Assembly (NCBI GenBank): GCA_947497245.1
Contig: CANMFO010000003.1
Span: 186,001 to 250,000, forward strand
DNA: 64,000 nt
Direction of reading: 5' to 3'
DNA from: an uncultured Flavobacteriaceae bacterium
GTDB taxonomy: Bacteria; Bacteroidota; Bacteroidia; Flavobacteriales; Flavobacteriaceae
The position numbers and the translations under genes were made by a program. How positions within the stretch are numbered: position 1 is the first letter of the stretch; each line of letters begins with the position of its first letter. This document shows positions 33,814-43,253 of the stretch, one piece after another. A model generated the notes under the pieces. That model did no database searches. It was not told the origin of the DNA and saw only the letters and a program-made list of their open reading frames with translations.

Positions 33814-33867
33814 ATGAAATAATAAGGGCTTGGGCCTTTTATTTGTTCCGATGAGGCCAAGAAAGGG

Positions 33868-35421
33868 CTACAGGTCGAATTGTATTCCCTGCGCCAAGGG
33901 CAGTTCCGTCGTATAGTTGATGGTATTGGTCTGTCGGCGCATGTATATCTTCCATGCATCCGACCCACTTTCACGGCCCCCTCCCGTTTCTTTTTCACCT
34001 CCAAATGCACCACCAATTTCCGCTCCGGAAGTACCAATATTTACATTGGCAATACCGCAATCGCTTCCCCCTACCGCTAAAAAGCGCTCTGCTTCCCGGA
34101 GGTTGTTGGTCATTATGGCGGAAGAAAGACCTTGTACCACCCCATTTTGGATCTGGATGGCGTTTTCGACCCCTCCATCATACTTCAATAGGTAGAGTAC
34201 GGGTGCAAAGGTTTCGTGCTGTACGATTTCAAAGTCGGGTCGTCCCTCGGCGATCGCAGGGCGAACATAGCAGCCGCTCTCGTATCCTTCCCCGGTCAGG
34301 ACACCGCCTTCAACGATCAATTTCCCTCCTTCTGAGACCACTTTTTCCAGTGCCGATTCATACAGCGCCACTGCATCGGTATCGATCAATGGCCCCACAT
34401 GGTTGTTCTCATCCAGGGGGTTGCCTATGCGCAATTGTTTGTAGGCATCGACCACCGCATCCTTTACCTGGTCATATATCGATTCATGGATGATCAACCT
34501 ACGGGTCGAGGTACAACGTTGCCCCGCGGTTCCCACGGCGCCGAAAACAGCTCCGATCACCGTCATTTTGATATCGGCATCCGGTGTTACGATGATGGCA
34601 TTATTGCCGCCCAGTTCCAAAAGCGATTTTCCCAAGCGAGCGGCTACCGCCTGCGCAACAATTTTTCCCATTCTGATGGAGCCTGTGGCGGAAACCAAGG
34701 GAATCCGGCCATCGTTGGTCATCATTTCCCCAACGGTATGATCTCCGTTGATCAAACAGGAAATACCTTCGGGCAGGCCATTGTCCTTAAATACCTCCGC
34801 GGCAATATGCTGACAGGCCACCCCGCACAAAGGGGTCTTTTCGGAAGGCTTCCAAACGCAGACATCGCCACAGATCCACGCCAAAGCGGTGTTCCATGCC
34901 CAAACGGCGACCGGAAAGTTAAAGGCAGAAATAATCCCCACAACGCCCAAGGGATGGTATTGCTCATACATTCTGTGCCCCGGTCTTTCCGAGTGCATGG
35001 TCAGTCCGTGAAGTTGTCTCGAGAGCCCTACCGCAAAGTCGCAGATGTCGATCATCTCCTGGACTTCCCCGAGACCTTCCTGATAGCTTTTTCCCATTTC
35101 ATAGGAGACCAACTTTCCCAGGGGCTCTTTCAGTTCCCGGAGCTTATCCCCGAATTGCCTCACGATTTCACCACGCAAGGGGGCCGGTTTTGTCCTCCAG
35201 GTTCTAAAGGCATCGGTCGCAGTGGTCATGACTTTTTCATAGTCGGCCGCCGAAGTGGTCCTTACCTTGGCAATCAAGGCGCCATCCACCGGGGAGTGGG
35301 ATTCAATGATTTTGCCCGAGGAAAAGGTATCGGATCCCGTGGAGGTACCCTCGTTCATTTCTTCGATTCCCAGTTCTTTTAGCGCCTTATCAATACCAAA
35401 GGCAGATGCAGTTTTTGACAT
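33868..35421 (-). CDS. ALDH7-type aldehyde dehydrogenase (aminoadipate semialdehyde class)
   Basis: A 517-aa NAD-dependent aldehyde dehydrogenase resembling ALDH7A1 / piperidine-6-carboxylate dehydrogenase, which oxidise 2-aminoadipate semialdehyde in lysine breakdown. Signatures: IISAFNFPVAVWAWN, VWKPSEKTPLCG, catalytic Glu in LLELGGNNAI, and catalytic Cys in GTAGQRCTSTRRLI (about residue 303). The GQRCTSTRR form and the ELGGNNA form are typical of ALDH7. A good minus-strand promoter sits 50 bp upstream. Substrate is inferred from family only. Confidence 0.9.
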   Translation of the reverse strand: MSKTASAFGIDKALKELGIEEMNEGTSTGSDTFSSGKIIESHSPVDGALIAKVRTTSAADYEKVMTTATDAFRTWRTKPAPLRGEIVRQFGDKLRELKEPLGKLVSYEMGKSYQEGLGEVQEMIDICDFAVGLSRQLHGLTMHSERPGHRMYEQYHPLGVVGIISAFNFPVAVWAWNTALAWICGDVCVWKPSEKTPLCGVACQHIAAEVFKDNGLPEGISCLINGDHTVGEMMTNDGRIPLVSATGSIRMGKIVAQAVAARLGKSLLELGGNNAIIVTPDADIKMTVIGAVFGAVGTAGQRCTSTRRLIIHESIYDQVKDAVVDAYKQLRIGNPLDENNHVGPLIDTDAVALYESALEKVVSEGGKLIVEGGVLTGEGYESGCYVRPAIAEGRPDFEIVQHETFAPVLYLLKYDGGVENAIQIQNGVVQGLSSAIMTNNLREAERFLAVGGSDCGIANVNIGTSGAEIGGAFGGEKETGGGRESGSDAWKIYMRRQTNTINYTTELPLAQGIQFDL

Positions 35422-35470
35422 TTTGTAACTTTTTGAATGTGAATTGTTAGAATTTTGACAAACTTACAAA

Positions 35471-35503
35471 CAAAAGTACGGGTTTATTCTTCCTTTCTCA
35501 AAA
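35471..35503 (-). promoter_or_regulatory. Bacteroidota promoter for the ALDH7 gene
   Basis: Read on the minus strand: TTTTG (complement of 35499-35503), a 20-bp spacer, and TACTTTTG (complement of 35471-35478), an exact TAnnTTTG match. The ATG lies 50 bp downstream. The rest of the 280-bp gap 35422-35701 shows no gene. Confidence 0.75.
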
Positions 35504-35701
35504 CCACTGGCTTGATAATTTTTTTGTATTACGTCCCGTAGGTCCATACCAATTCCATCATTTCCTTCCCGCCATTTCGTCAGGCCGTACTTTCATGGAC
35601 CAAATGCCCCCGATTTCCGAAAGTGTGCTGGCCAAAATAATGCATGTTGAGGTCTGTGATCGGTCTCAAAGTTCCTTTTTAAGGATGGTTTCGGGCCAAA
35701 A

Positions 35702-36064
35702 TTACCTGATGAGTATGAGAAGGATGGCAATTAAGGCTGGGAGTGCCTGGATGACAAATATCTTCCGTTCCACGGTCAGGGCTCCGTAAATTCCGGCTAT
35801 CGCGACACATCCCAAGAAAAATAGGGAGACATTGGCCTTCCAAACGGAATCCGAGATTAGGAAAGTCCACAAAAGTCCCGCAGCCAAAAAGCCATTGTAC
35901 AGGCCCTGGTTGGCGGCCATGGGCTTCGTGGGTTCGAACAGTTCGGGAGGGAATTTTTTAAAAACCTTCCTGCCCTTGGTGGTCCATGCGAACATTTCGA
36001 ACCATAGAAAGTAGCCATGCAGTAGGGCCACCAGTATAATTAAACCATTGATAGCGATATCCAT
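35702..36064 (-). CDS. DUF1304 small membrane protein
   Basis: A 120-aa protein with four membrane segments (GLIILVALLHGYFLWFEM, GLYNGFLAAGLLWTFLI, ANVSLFFLGCVAIAGIYG, VIQALPALIAILLILI). The LHGYFLWFEMFAW start and the NQGLYNGFLAAGLLW core are the DUF1304 signature. Function unknown. It follows the 3-hydroxyanthranilate dioxygenase gene by 10 bases on the same strand. Confidence 0.9.
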   Translation of the reverse strand: MDIAINGLIILVALLHGYFLWFEMFAWTTKGRKVFKKFPPELFEPTKPMAANQGLYNGFLAAGLLWTFLISDSVWKANVSLFFLGCVAIAGIYGALTVERKIFVIQALPALIAILLILIR

Positions 36065-36074
36065 AATTTAGGTT

Positions 36075-36608
36075 TTATGCGGTAAAACGGTCGTCCGCGG
36101 GCATGATCGTACCGCAGTTATCGCAGGTGCGCAATGCTTCTGAACCGTAAAAGTGTTCAAAGTGGCCTAGAAAATCCTTTTCAATATCGTTTAAGGTGAA
36201 ATAGGCCTCATAGAGCTTGTTGTTGCAATTGTCGCAGAACCAGAGGAGTCCGTCATCAATGTCCATATCGGCCCGTTTGCGTTCTATCACCAGTCCAATA
36301 CTGCCCTCGTGCCGCACTGGGGAATGGGGGACTTTTGCCGGATGGAGGTACATATCCCCCGGTCCGAGTTTCATGGTTTTTTTTTGGCCGTCCTTTTGGA
36401 TGTGCACCTCAATGGTTCCCTCCAACTGGTAAAAGAGCTCTTCGGTCTCATTGTAGTGGTAGTCTTTTCGGGCGTTGGGCCCGGCTACCACCATAACAAT
36501 ATAGTCTCCCGCATCTTTATAGAGGTTTTTGTTGCCCACCGGGGGCTTCAAAGTGGCCCGGTTTTCCTCGATCCATTTGTTGAGGTTAAAGGGAGGTGCT
36601 ATCGACAT
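36075..36608 (-). CDS. 3-hydroxyanthranilate 3,4-dioxygenase
   Basis: A 177-aa cupin that opens the ring of 3-hydroxyanthranilate in the kynurenine (tryptophan) pathway, leading to quinolinate or full catabolism. Iron ligands are within DYHYNETEELFYQLEG (His, Glu) and YLHPAKVPHSP (His). The bacterial C-terminal rubredoxin-like iron site has two CDNC motifs (FCDNCNNKLYEAYF and RTCDNCGTIMPADD). Length is right. It shares a transcript with DUF1304. Other kynurenine genes are not in the window. Confidence 0.94.
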   Translation of the reverse strand: MSIAPPFNLNKWIEENRATLKPPVGNKNLYKDAGDYIVMVVAGPNARKDYHYNETEELFYQLEGTIEVHIQKDGQKKTMKLGPGDMYLHPAKVPHSPVRHEGSIGLVIERKRADMDIDDGLLWFCDNCNNKLYEAYFTLNDIEKDFLGHFEHFYGSEALRTCDNCGTIMPADDRFTA

Positions 36609-36785
36609 TTCTATTGGGTTGTTATGTTATGGGGCGCCCGAACGGCGCAATGGCGCTTCGGAAACCCAAAAAAGCAATTGTCAAAGCTTGCGGATCCATT
36701 CAAAAAAGCATTGCCCAAAGGGCTGGCCATCGATCCCAATGCATCCCAAATTTACTAAAAGAAAATGGCTTATGACAGTCTTGTC

Positions 36786-37268
36786 CTATCTGAAGAAGAG
36801 TTGTGTAAAATAGAAATTCCCGTTCGCGTCCTTTTTGACACTTACCGCGGTATGGGTAAATTCCCCCTCCATGGTCTTTTTATGGCTCGAACTGGTCAGC
36901 CAACCTTGAAAGGCCTGTACCGCATCGTTATAGTCCTTGGCCACGTTTTCGGCCACAAACTCGGCATCCACCTGAACTGAAATGCTGGAGGCCCTGGAAC
37001 TGAAATTATCATGGCTCAGGCTCCCTTTGGATATCATATAGTCGGTGTGCTTATTGGCATATTCGTAGGCCACTGCGCTGTACTCCAACGCGTTGTACCC
37101 CAAAGAGGTCCTGTGGTCGTTTACGACACCCAACAGTTCCTGCTCCACCGCTACGACATTCTCGGATTCCGGAATGGGAACGACCTGGTCTTCAAAGGAA
37201 TCCTGGGTACAGGATACTGCCATCAATACCAGCCATGCTACAATGGCATGTTGCAATTTCATTTTCAT
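36786..37268 (-). CDS. CAP-domain (SCP/PR1) lipoprotein
   Basis: A 160-aa lipoprotein: signal peptide with lipobox MAVSC (Cys near residue 20), then a CAP domain with VVNDHRTSLGYNALEYS, HTDYMISKGSLSHDNF, and the C-terminal VAENVAKDYNDAVQAFQGWL and GEFTHTAVSVKKD segments. The CAP cavity His and Glu residues are present. Role of bacterial CAP proteins on the cell surface is unclear. It is preceded upstream by the 352-bp control region shared with the A2M gene. Confidence 0.88.
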   Translation of the reverse strand: MKMKLQHAIVAWLVLMAVSCTQDSFEDQVVPIPESENVVAVEQELLGVVNDHRTSLGYNALEYSAVAYEYANKHTDYMISKGSLSHDNFSSRASSISVQVDAEFVAENVAKDYNDAVQAFQGWLTSSSHKKTMEGEFTHTAVSVKKDANGNFYFTQLFFR

Positions 37269-37620
37269 ACAATGTCCTAAATTGTAAGTAGGTGGTGTTC
37301 CTTTTAAGTAGGTAGGCGAGGAATGGGGATTCTCGTGTTCTTTTGGGTTGAAGGGGAAGTTTCAACGGTGTAATGATAAAGAAATTCTGAGGACCATCTT
37401 GGAAAAATGCTTTTTTTTCGACAAACGGCATATTCTGTCGAAGTCCTTCAGATTCCGAGGCCCCGATGTTGAAATTGTGCCCGGTCCGGACTTCGGACAA
37501 ATACTAAAATTCCCCGGGATTCCGTTTTGAATATAGGTAAAGTATGGGGACAACATTTTTCATGGTAAATGGCGATGGGTTTTGTTTAAAACTCCACTAC
37601 TTTTGAACAAACGGATTCCC
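37269..37620. other. Control region between CAP lipoprotein and A2M genes
   Basis: No supported gene. Contains a 7-bp inverted repeat TTCGACA / TGTCGAA (37417-37423, 37436-37442), a 5-bp hairpin GTCCG / CGGAC (37484-37498) and a -7 element near the A2M start. The open frames seen on either strand are short and unlike known proteins. Confidence 0.6.
37598..37605 (+). promoter_or_regulatory. -7 element before the A2M gene
   Basis: TACTTTTG, an exact TAnnTTTG match, 15 bases before the ATG at 37621. A TTTTG lies only 13 bp further upstream, too close for the usual spacing, so the promoter call is partial. Confidence 0.45.
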
Positions 37621-40600
37621 ATGAAGATCAAACTTTTTTTTCCAGTTCTGTTGGTTTTTGCATTTCTGGTCGGATGCACCGGCAAAAAAAAGGATCCTTC
37701 GGAACAGTTCGACAATCTCAACCTATACCAGGAGTTTGTATCCGAGGTTTCCCATGGTATTATTTCAGCTAAGGGCGATGTTCGCATATTGCTCAGCCAA
37801 CCGGTGGCATCTTGGAGCAAGGGTGATGCCCTAGACAAGACCCTTTTGCGGGTTTCTCCAAGTACCAAGGGAAAAGTGGTGGCTTTGGACGATCGTACAA
37901 TAGCCTTCATTCCAGAAAAGGGGTTCAAACAGGATACGGAATACCAATTTACCTTGGCACTTTCCAATATTGTGGAAAATGTACCCGAAGCGCTGAAAAA
38001 ACTGACCTTTGGCGTAAAGACCTTAAAACAGCAGTTCAATGTATATACCAATGCGCCGCAGTCGTATTCCAAGGACAGGCAATATATCAACGGACTGGTA
38101 CGCGCTTCCGACCTTCTTTCCATAGAGGATATGGAGCAAATGATCTCGGCCCGGCAGCAGGGTAGCCCGGTTCGCATCAAGTTCGATGGCGGCGTACGGG
38201 AAGGCACCCAGTTTTCATTCAAGATCGATAGTATTCAACGCCATGAAAACGACACTGATGTGGAGGTCGCTTGGGATGGTGCCAAATTTGATATTGCGAG
38301 TTCCGGGAAGAATTCGATCAAAATTCCTGGCAAGAACAATTTTACGGTATTGGGTGCGGCCGTTGAAGCGGGAGAGCGTCCCGTGGTGCTGATCAATTTT
38401 TCCGACCCGATCAAGAAAGGACAGAATTTCAAGGGTCTGGTGACCCTTGAGGGAGTGGACGACCCAAAGTTTTCGGTGGATGGGAATACCTTGAAAGTAT
38501 ACCCATCCGAAGAACCCAAGGGAATACTTCAATTGGAGGTCTTTCAGGGCATTGAAAGTACGGAGGGGTACAGATTGAAGTCCAATTTTGGGGAACGCCT
38601 TGCTTTCGAGCAGTTGAAGCCCCAGGTACGCCTGTTGTCCAATGGCACCATTTTGCCCTCTTCGAGCAACCTTAAGATCAACTTTGAGGCCGTGGGCCTC
38701 AAATCGGTGAATGTTTCGGTCTTTAAGGTCTATCAGAACAACATCCTGCAATTTTTACAGGGCAACAATTTGGCCGGTAATAACAATATGCGGGCGGTGG
38801 CAAGGCCCATTGCCAAGAAAAAGATCGCGCTCCAGGACAAATTGTCCAATACCAGCGGGAAATGGGCGGCCCACGCCCTTGACCTCAAGGCGTTGATTTC
38901 TCCCGAGGCGGGCGCGATCTATCGGGTGGAGTTCAATTTTGGTCCCCACGACAGCAAGTACGAATGTGGGGGCAACAACTTTGGTCCGGAACAAGAGGCC
39001 GATGGGGATTTTGATGGGGAAGGGGAGAGCAGTTCCTGGGACGGCATCGAAGATTATTATGGTGGGAACGATTATTATTACTACGATTACAACTGGAACG
39101 AACGCGAGAACCCTTGCGACAAATCGTACTTTTACGACAAGAAAGTAGGCCTGAACATACTGGCCTCGGACCTTGGTGTTACCATCAAAAAAGGAACCAA
39201 CAAAAGTTATTTTATAGCGGTCACCAACATCTTGAACACCAACCCCATTGCGGGGGCCAAGGTTACTTTCTACAATTACCAACAACAGGAAATGGCTTCG
39301 GTCGTCACGGACACAGACGGCACCAATATTTACGACGCGGATAAGCAGGCCTACTTTGCCGTGGTCGAAAGCAATGGACAAAAAAGCTACGTGAAACTGA
39401 ACGATGGCAATGCCCTTTCAGTGAGCAAGTTCAAGGTTTCCGGAGTGCAGTTGGAAAAGGGCCTTAAGGGCTTCATTTTCGGGGAACGTGGTGTTTGGCG
39501 TCCCGGTGACCCTATTTTCCTTTCGTTCATGTTGAACGACAACGCCAATACCCTGCCCGAAAACCACCCCGTAAGGCTCGAACTGTTGGATCCGTACAAC
39601 AAGGTAGTATACCGGGAGGTCAAGACAAGCGGACTCGACAACTTTTATCAGTTCGATCTAAAAACGGACGAAAATGCGCCCACCGGAAATTGGCTGGCCA
39701 GACTTTCCGTAGGGGGAGCCTCCTTTACCAAGACCATAAAAATAGAGACCATAAAGCCCAACCGCCTAAAGATCAAGACCGATTTTGATTCGGAAATGCT
39801 CAAAGGAAGCCGGCCAATTTCTGGAAATATCGGGGTAAATTGGCTTCACGGGGCCATTGCCAAGAACCTGAAAGCGGATATCACGGCGAAATTCAATCCG
39901 ACCACCACTGCCTTCAAGACATTCCCGGGGTATACCTTTGACGACCCAACAAGACTTTTTTCGGTCGAAGATCAGGTCGTGTTCGATGGAAAGATCGACT
40001 CGGAAGGCAAGGCCGGTTTCAGCATAAGGCCCCAACTGAAGACCAAGGCGCCGGGCATGCTTAGCGCGGCCTTTGTTACCAAAGTGTACGAGAACGGGGG
40101 AGATTTCAGTACCGATGTGCTTACCCGACCCTATTCGCCCTACAGTACCTATATCGGCCTCAATGTGCCCAAGGGCGATAAAGCCCGTGGGATGTTGCTG
40201 ACCGATACCCCACATAGGTTTGAAGTAGTTTCCGTCGATGAAACCGGCCGTCCGAAGGCGGTCGAAAATTTGAAGGTGGGCATCCACAAGGTCAGCTGGA
40301 GATGGTGGTGGGATACTTCCAGCGACAACCTGTCGAACTATAGCGGTAGCGAGTACCACCAGCAGGTTTTTGAACAGACGTTAACTACCGACTCCAATGG
40401 AAAAGGCAGCTTTACATTTGAACTGAAATACCCCGAATGGGGCCGCTACTTGGTACGTGTCGAAGATCCCAGTGGAGGGCACGCCACCGGCAAAACGGTT
40501 TATATCGACTGGCCTGGCTGGGCCGGAAAATCCAGAAAGGGAGACCCTTCCGCTGCGACAATGTTGGTGTTCTCCACCGACAAGGAGAAATACCATGTCG

Positions 40601-43149
40601 GGGAAACCGCAACGGTCACCTTTCCAAGTTCGGAAAAAGGTAGGGCCCTGGTAACCGTGGAGAACGGGGTGGAGGTCTTGAAATCGCTTTGGGTATCGAC
40701 CCAAAAAGGCGAGACGAAGTTCCAATTGCCCATTGATAAACTGTACACCCCCAATGTATTCGTTCACATTTCCCTTTTGCAACCGCATGCCACCACCTTG
40801 AACGACAATCCTATCCGCCTGTACGGTGTGGTCCCTATTTCAGTGGAAAACCCGGCCACCCGGATCGTACCGGAAATCACCATGCCGGAAGTATTGCGGC
40901 CAGAAGAGAGGGTTACCATAAAGGTGGGTGAAAAACAGGGGAAGGCTATGACCTATAGTATTGCCATCGTCGATGAGGGACTGTTGGACCTAACCCGTTT
41001 TAAGACCCCTGATCCTTGGAAAACCTTCTATGCCCACGAAGCGCTCGGTGTGAAGACATGGGATGTATTCGACGATGTGATCGGTGCCTTTGGTGGGCGT
41101 ATCGACCAGGTTTTCGCCATAGGTGGCGATGGCGAACTGGCTGGGGCCAAAAACAAAAAGGCCAATCGTTTTGAACCTATGGTGGTGCATTTGGGCCCTT
41201 TTGGCTTAAAGGAGGGCGAGACCAAACAACATGCCATCAATATACCCAAGTACATAGGGTCCGTACGCACTATGGTAGTTGCCGGCGACGCCGGGAACGG
41301 AGCCTATGGCATGGCCGAAAAGACGACGGCTGTTCGAAAGCCCTTAATGGTGCTTGCTTCACTGCCGAGGAAGCTCACCCCTGGGGAAAGGGTGACCTTA
41401 CCGGTTACGGTTTTCGCGATGGAACAAAAGATAAAAAAAGTGACCTTGAAGATAAAGGAGGACCCCGCATTCAAAATTGTCGGGCCATCTACCCGAAGTC
41501 TTACCTTTAGCAAGCCGGATGAACAAATGGTCTATTTTGATTTGGATGTGGCCGATTTGAAAGGTATTGGAAAGGTGACCGTTGAAGCTTCCGGAAACGG
41601 GGAGACGGCCTCCTTTGGGATTCCCATAGATGTGGTCAATCCCAATCCCATGACCTCCGAAACGCGGCAACTGGTTTTGGCGCCGGGCGCCGGGCAGACC
41701 ATTGATCTGGAAACCTTTGGTATTGCTGGAAGCAATTCGGTGCAAATCGAACTCTCGACCCTTCCTCCCATGAATTTCAGCGGTAGGATGCAGCACTTGA
41801 TCCAATATCCCCATGGTTGTGTGGAACAGACAACTTCCGCAGCTTTTCCCCAGTTGTTCCTGGCCACCATTTTTGACCTCGATGGGAACCAGAAAAAGAA
41901 GGTCCAACAAAACGTGGACAGGGCGATCAAGCGTTTGGGCCGATTCCAAAGGCCGAACGGAGGCTTTTCGTACTGGCCGGGACAAAACAACATCAACGAT
42001 TGGGGAACGTCCTATGCCGGTCATTTTTTGTTGGAAGCCGGGAAAAAGGGCTATGTGCTGCCGATTGGGTTCAAGTCGGGTTGGGTGAACTACCAACAAC
42101 AGCTGGCCAAACAATGGCGGACAGGGAACGACAGTTCCGATTTGGCGCAGGCGTACCGCTTGTACACCTTGGCCCTTTCGGGGAACGCCGATGTGGCCAG
42201 TATGAACCGTTTGCGTGAGGCGGGAAGTCTTTCCGACCAGGCCAAATACCGTTTGGCTGCCGCATACGGGCTGATCGGTCAGGCAAGCGTGGCGGACAAA
42301 CTGATGCGCGGCACCACCTTGGATTTCGACCGTTCACCATATGACCCTTACACCTACGGTTCTTCGGAACGAAACAGGGCGATGGTCCTGGAAACATTGG
42401 TACAGGTGGGAGACAAGTCCGGAGCTCAGGGAATGGCCAAGGTAGTGGCGAAACAATTGTCCGAAAAAAGGTGGATGAGCACCCAGAGTGCGGCCTATAG
42501 CCTGCTCGCTATGGCCAAATTCTCTGAAATGGTCGGCGGCAAGGGAATCGAGGCCCATGTGGAGGTCAATGGAAGGCCGCAGAGCATGGGAACAACAAAG
42601 ACTTTGGCAAACAAGGAGCTCGAAGTGAGACAGGGAAGCAATGTCCTCACCATAAAAAATGAGTCGGGAAACATGCTGTACGTTCACTTGTCGAACAATG
42701 GTATTTTACCGGTCGGGGAGGAAAAGACACTCGAAAAAAACCTGAAGGCCGAGGTGGTCTTTAAAGGTCGTGACGGCACCCGATTCGATGTGTCGAGAAT
42801 GGTACAGGGTACCGATTTTGTGGCCGAGCTTACCCTTACCAACACCAGTTCCAATAATTTAAAGGACGTGGCGCTCACCGAGATATTCCCCAGTGGATGG
42901 GAGATCGTGAATACCCGTTTTACCGATTTCGGGGAATTTGCCGATAACGATGTGGCCCATACCGACCTGCGCGATGACCGTGCCAGTTTCTATTTCGATA
43001 TGAAACGGAACGAAACCAAAACCTTTAGGGTTTTGCTCAATGCCTCCTATTTGGGACGGTATTATCTGCCGGGAATCCAGGCCGAAGCCATGTACGACAA
43101 TGATTATGTGGTTCGGACCAAGGGAAAGTGGGTGGAAGTGGTCCGTTAG
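37621..43149 (+). CDS. Bacterial alpha-2-macroglobulin lipoprotein (YfhM type)
   Basis: A 1842-aa periplasmic/outer-membrane-anchored protease trap. Start ATG 37621 gives a lipoprotein signal (MKIKLFFPVLLVFAFLVGC); the longer frame from 37582 is not family-like. The chain of macroglobulin beta domains includes FIFGERGVWRPGDPIFLSFM (MG2/A2M_N region) and AMTYSIAIVDEGLLDLTRF. The thioester motif HGCVEQ is intact, Cys near residue 1400. A Tyr/Asp/Gly-rich insert lies near residue 470 (DYYGGNDYYYYDYNWN). A2M traps attacking proteases that breach the envelope; its usual partner PBP1C lies 1.4 kb downstream. Confidence 0.95.
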   Translation: MKIKLFFPVLLVFAFLVGCTGKKKDPSEQFDNLNLYQEFVSEVSHGIISAKGDVRILLSQPVASWSKGDALDKTLLRVSPSTKGKVVALDDRTIAFIPEKGFKQDTEYQFTLALSNIVENVPEALKKLTFGVKTLKQQFNVYTNAPQSYSKDRQYINGLVRASDLLSIEDMEQMISARQQGSPVRIKFDGGVREGTQFSFKIDSIQRHENDTDVEVAWDGAKFDIASSGKNSIKIPGKNNFTVLGAAVEAGERPVVLINFSDPIKKGQNFKGLVTLEGVDDPKFSVDGNTLKVYPSEEPKGILQLEVFQGIESTEGYRLKSNFGERLAFEQLKPQVRLLSNGTILPSSSNLKINFEAVGLKSVNVSVFKVYQNNILQFLQGNNLAGNNNMRAVARPIAKKKIALQDKLSNTSGKWAAHALDLKALISPEAGAIYRVEFNFGPHDSKYECGGNNFGPEQEADGDFDGEGESSSWDGIEDYYGGNDYYYYDYNWNERENPCDKSYFYDKKVGLNILASDLGVTIKKGTNKSYFIAVTNILNTNPIAGAKVTFYNYQQQEMASVVTDTDGTNIYDADKQAYFAVVESNGQKSYVKLNDGNALSVSKFKVSGVQLEKGLKGFIFGERGVWRPGDPIFLSFMLNDNANTLPENHPVRLELLDPYNKVVYREVKTSGLDNFYQFDLKTDENAPTGNWLARLSVGGASFTKTIKIETIKPNRLKIKTDFDSEMLKGSRPISGNIGVNWLHGAIAKNLKADITAKFNPTTTAFKTFPGYTFDDPTRLFSVEDQVVFDGKIDSEGKAGFSIRPQLKTKAPGMLSAAFVTKVYENGGDFSTDVLTRPYSPYSTYIGLNVPKGDKARGMLLTDTPHRFEVVSVDETGRPKAVENLKVGIHKVSWRWWWDTSSDNLSNYSGSEYHQQVFEQTLTTDSNGKGSFTFELKYPEWGRYLVRVEDPSGGHATGKTVYIDWPGWAGKSRKGDPSAATMLVFSTDKEKYHVGETATVTFPSSEKGRALVTVENGVEVLKSLWVSTQKGETKFQLPIDKLYTPNVFVHISLLQPHATTLNDNPIRLYGVVPISVENPATRIVPEITMPEVLRPEERVTIKVGEKQGKAMTYSIAIVDEGLLDLTRFKTPDPWKTFYAHEALGVKTWDVFDDVIGAFGGRIDQVFAIGGDGELAGAKNKKANRFEPMVVHLGPFGLKEGETKQHAINIPKYIGSVRTMVVAGDAGNGAYGMAEKTTAVRKPLMVLASLPRKLTPGERVTLPVTVFAMEQKIKKVTLKIKEDPAFKIVGPSTRSLTFSKPDEQMVYFDLDVADLKGIGKVTVEASGNGETASFGIPIDVVNPNPMTSETRQLVLAPGAGQTIDLETFGIAGSNSVQIELSTLPPMNFSGRMQHLIQYPHGCVEQTTSAAFPQLFLATIFDLDGNQKKKVQQNVDRAIKRLGRFQRPNGGFSYWPGQNNINDWGTSYAGHFLLEAGKKGYVLPIGFKSGWVNYQQQLAKQWRTGNDSSDLAQAYRLYTLALSGNADVASMNRLREAGSLSDQAKYRLAAAYGLIGQASVADKLMRGTTLDFDRSPYDPYTYGSSERNRAMVLETLVQVGDKSGAQGMAKVVAKQLSEKRWMSTQSAAYSLLAMAKFSEMVGGKGIEAHVEVNGRPQSMGTTKTLANKELEVRQGSNVLTIKNESGNMLYVHLSNNGILPVGEEKTLEKNLKAEVVFKGRDGTRFDVSRMVQGTDFVAELTLTNTSSNNLKDVALTEIFPSGWEIVNTRFTDFGEFADNDVAHTDLRDDRASFYFDMKRNETKTFRVLLNASYLGRYYLPGIQAEAMYDNDYVVRTKGKWVEVVR

Positions 43150-43253
43150 TATTTTCCATTCATGGCCGCAGACCGAAACTTTTGTCCAAGATGGATTCCC
43201 CCCAGTGCGGAAATGAAGGTCCTGTCCTGTCCCAAAGCCATTTGGAAAAGGGC

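Larger units (their letters stand above)
33015..33867. other. 850-bp gene-poor stretch
   Basis: No protein-coding gene of normal size is supported here. The open frames of about 100 codons at 33147-33504 cross a terminator-like hairpin, overlap each other and look random. The stretch contains two plus-strand terminator-like hairpins (33251-33299, 33746-33813) and one small ORF (33565-33693). It separates minus-strand genes on both sides, so plus-strand terminators here have no obvious upstream protein gene. Confidence 0.6.

Noticed and set aside
34399-35382. A 327-codon open frame on the plus strand
   Set aside because: Antisense to the ALDH7 gene; composition is that of a shadow frame.
37417-37442. 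TTCGACA / TGTCGAA inverted repeat as a regulator site or terminator
   Set aside because: No T-run follows on the right and no regulator is adjacent; the 12-base spacing alone is weak evidence.
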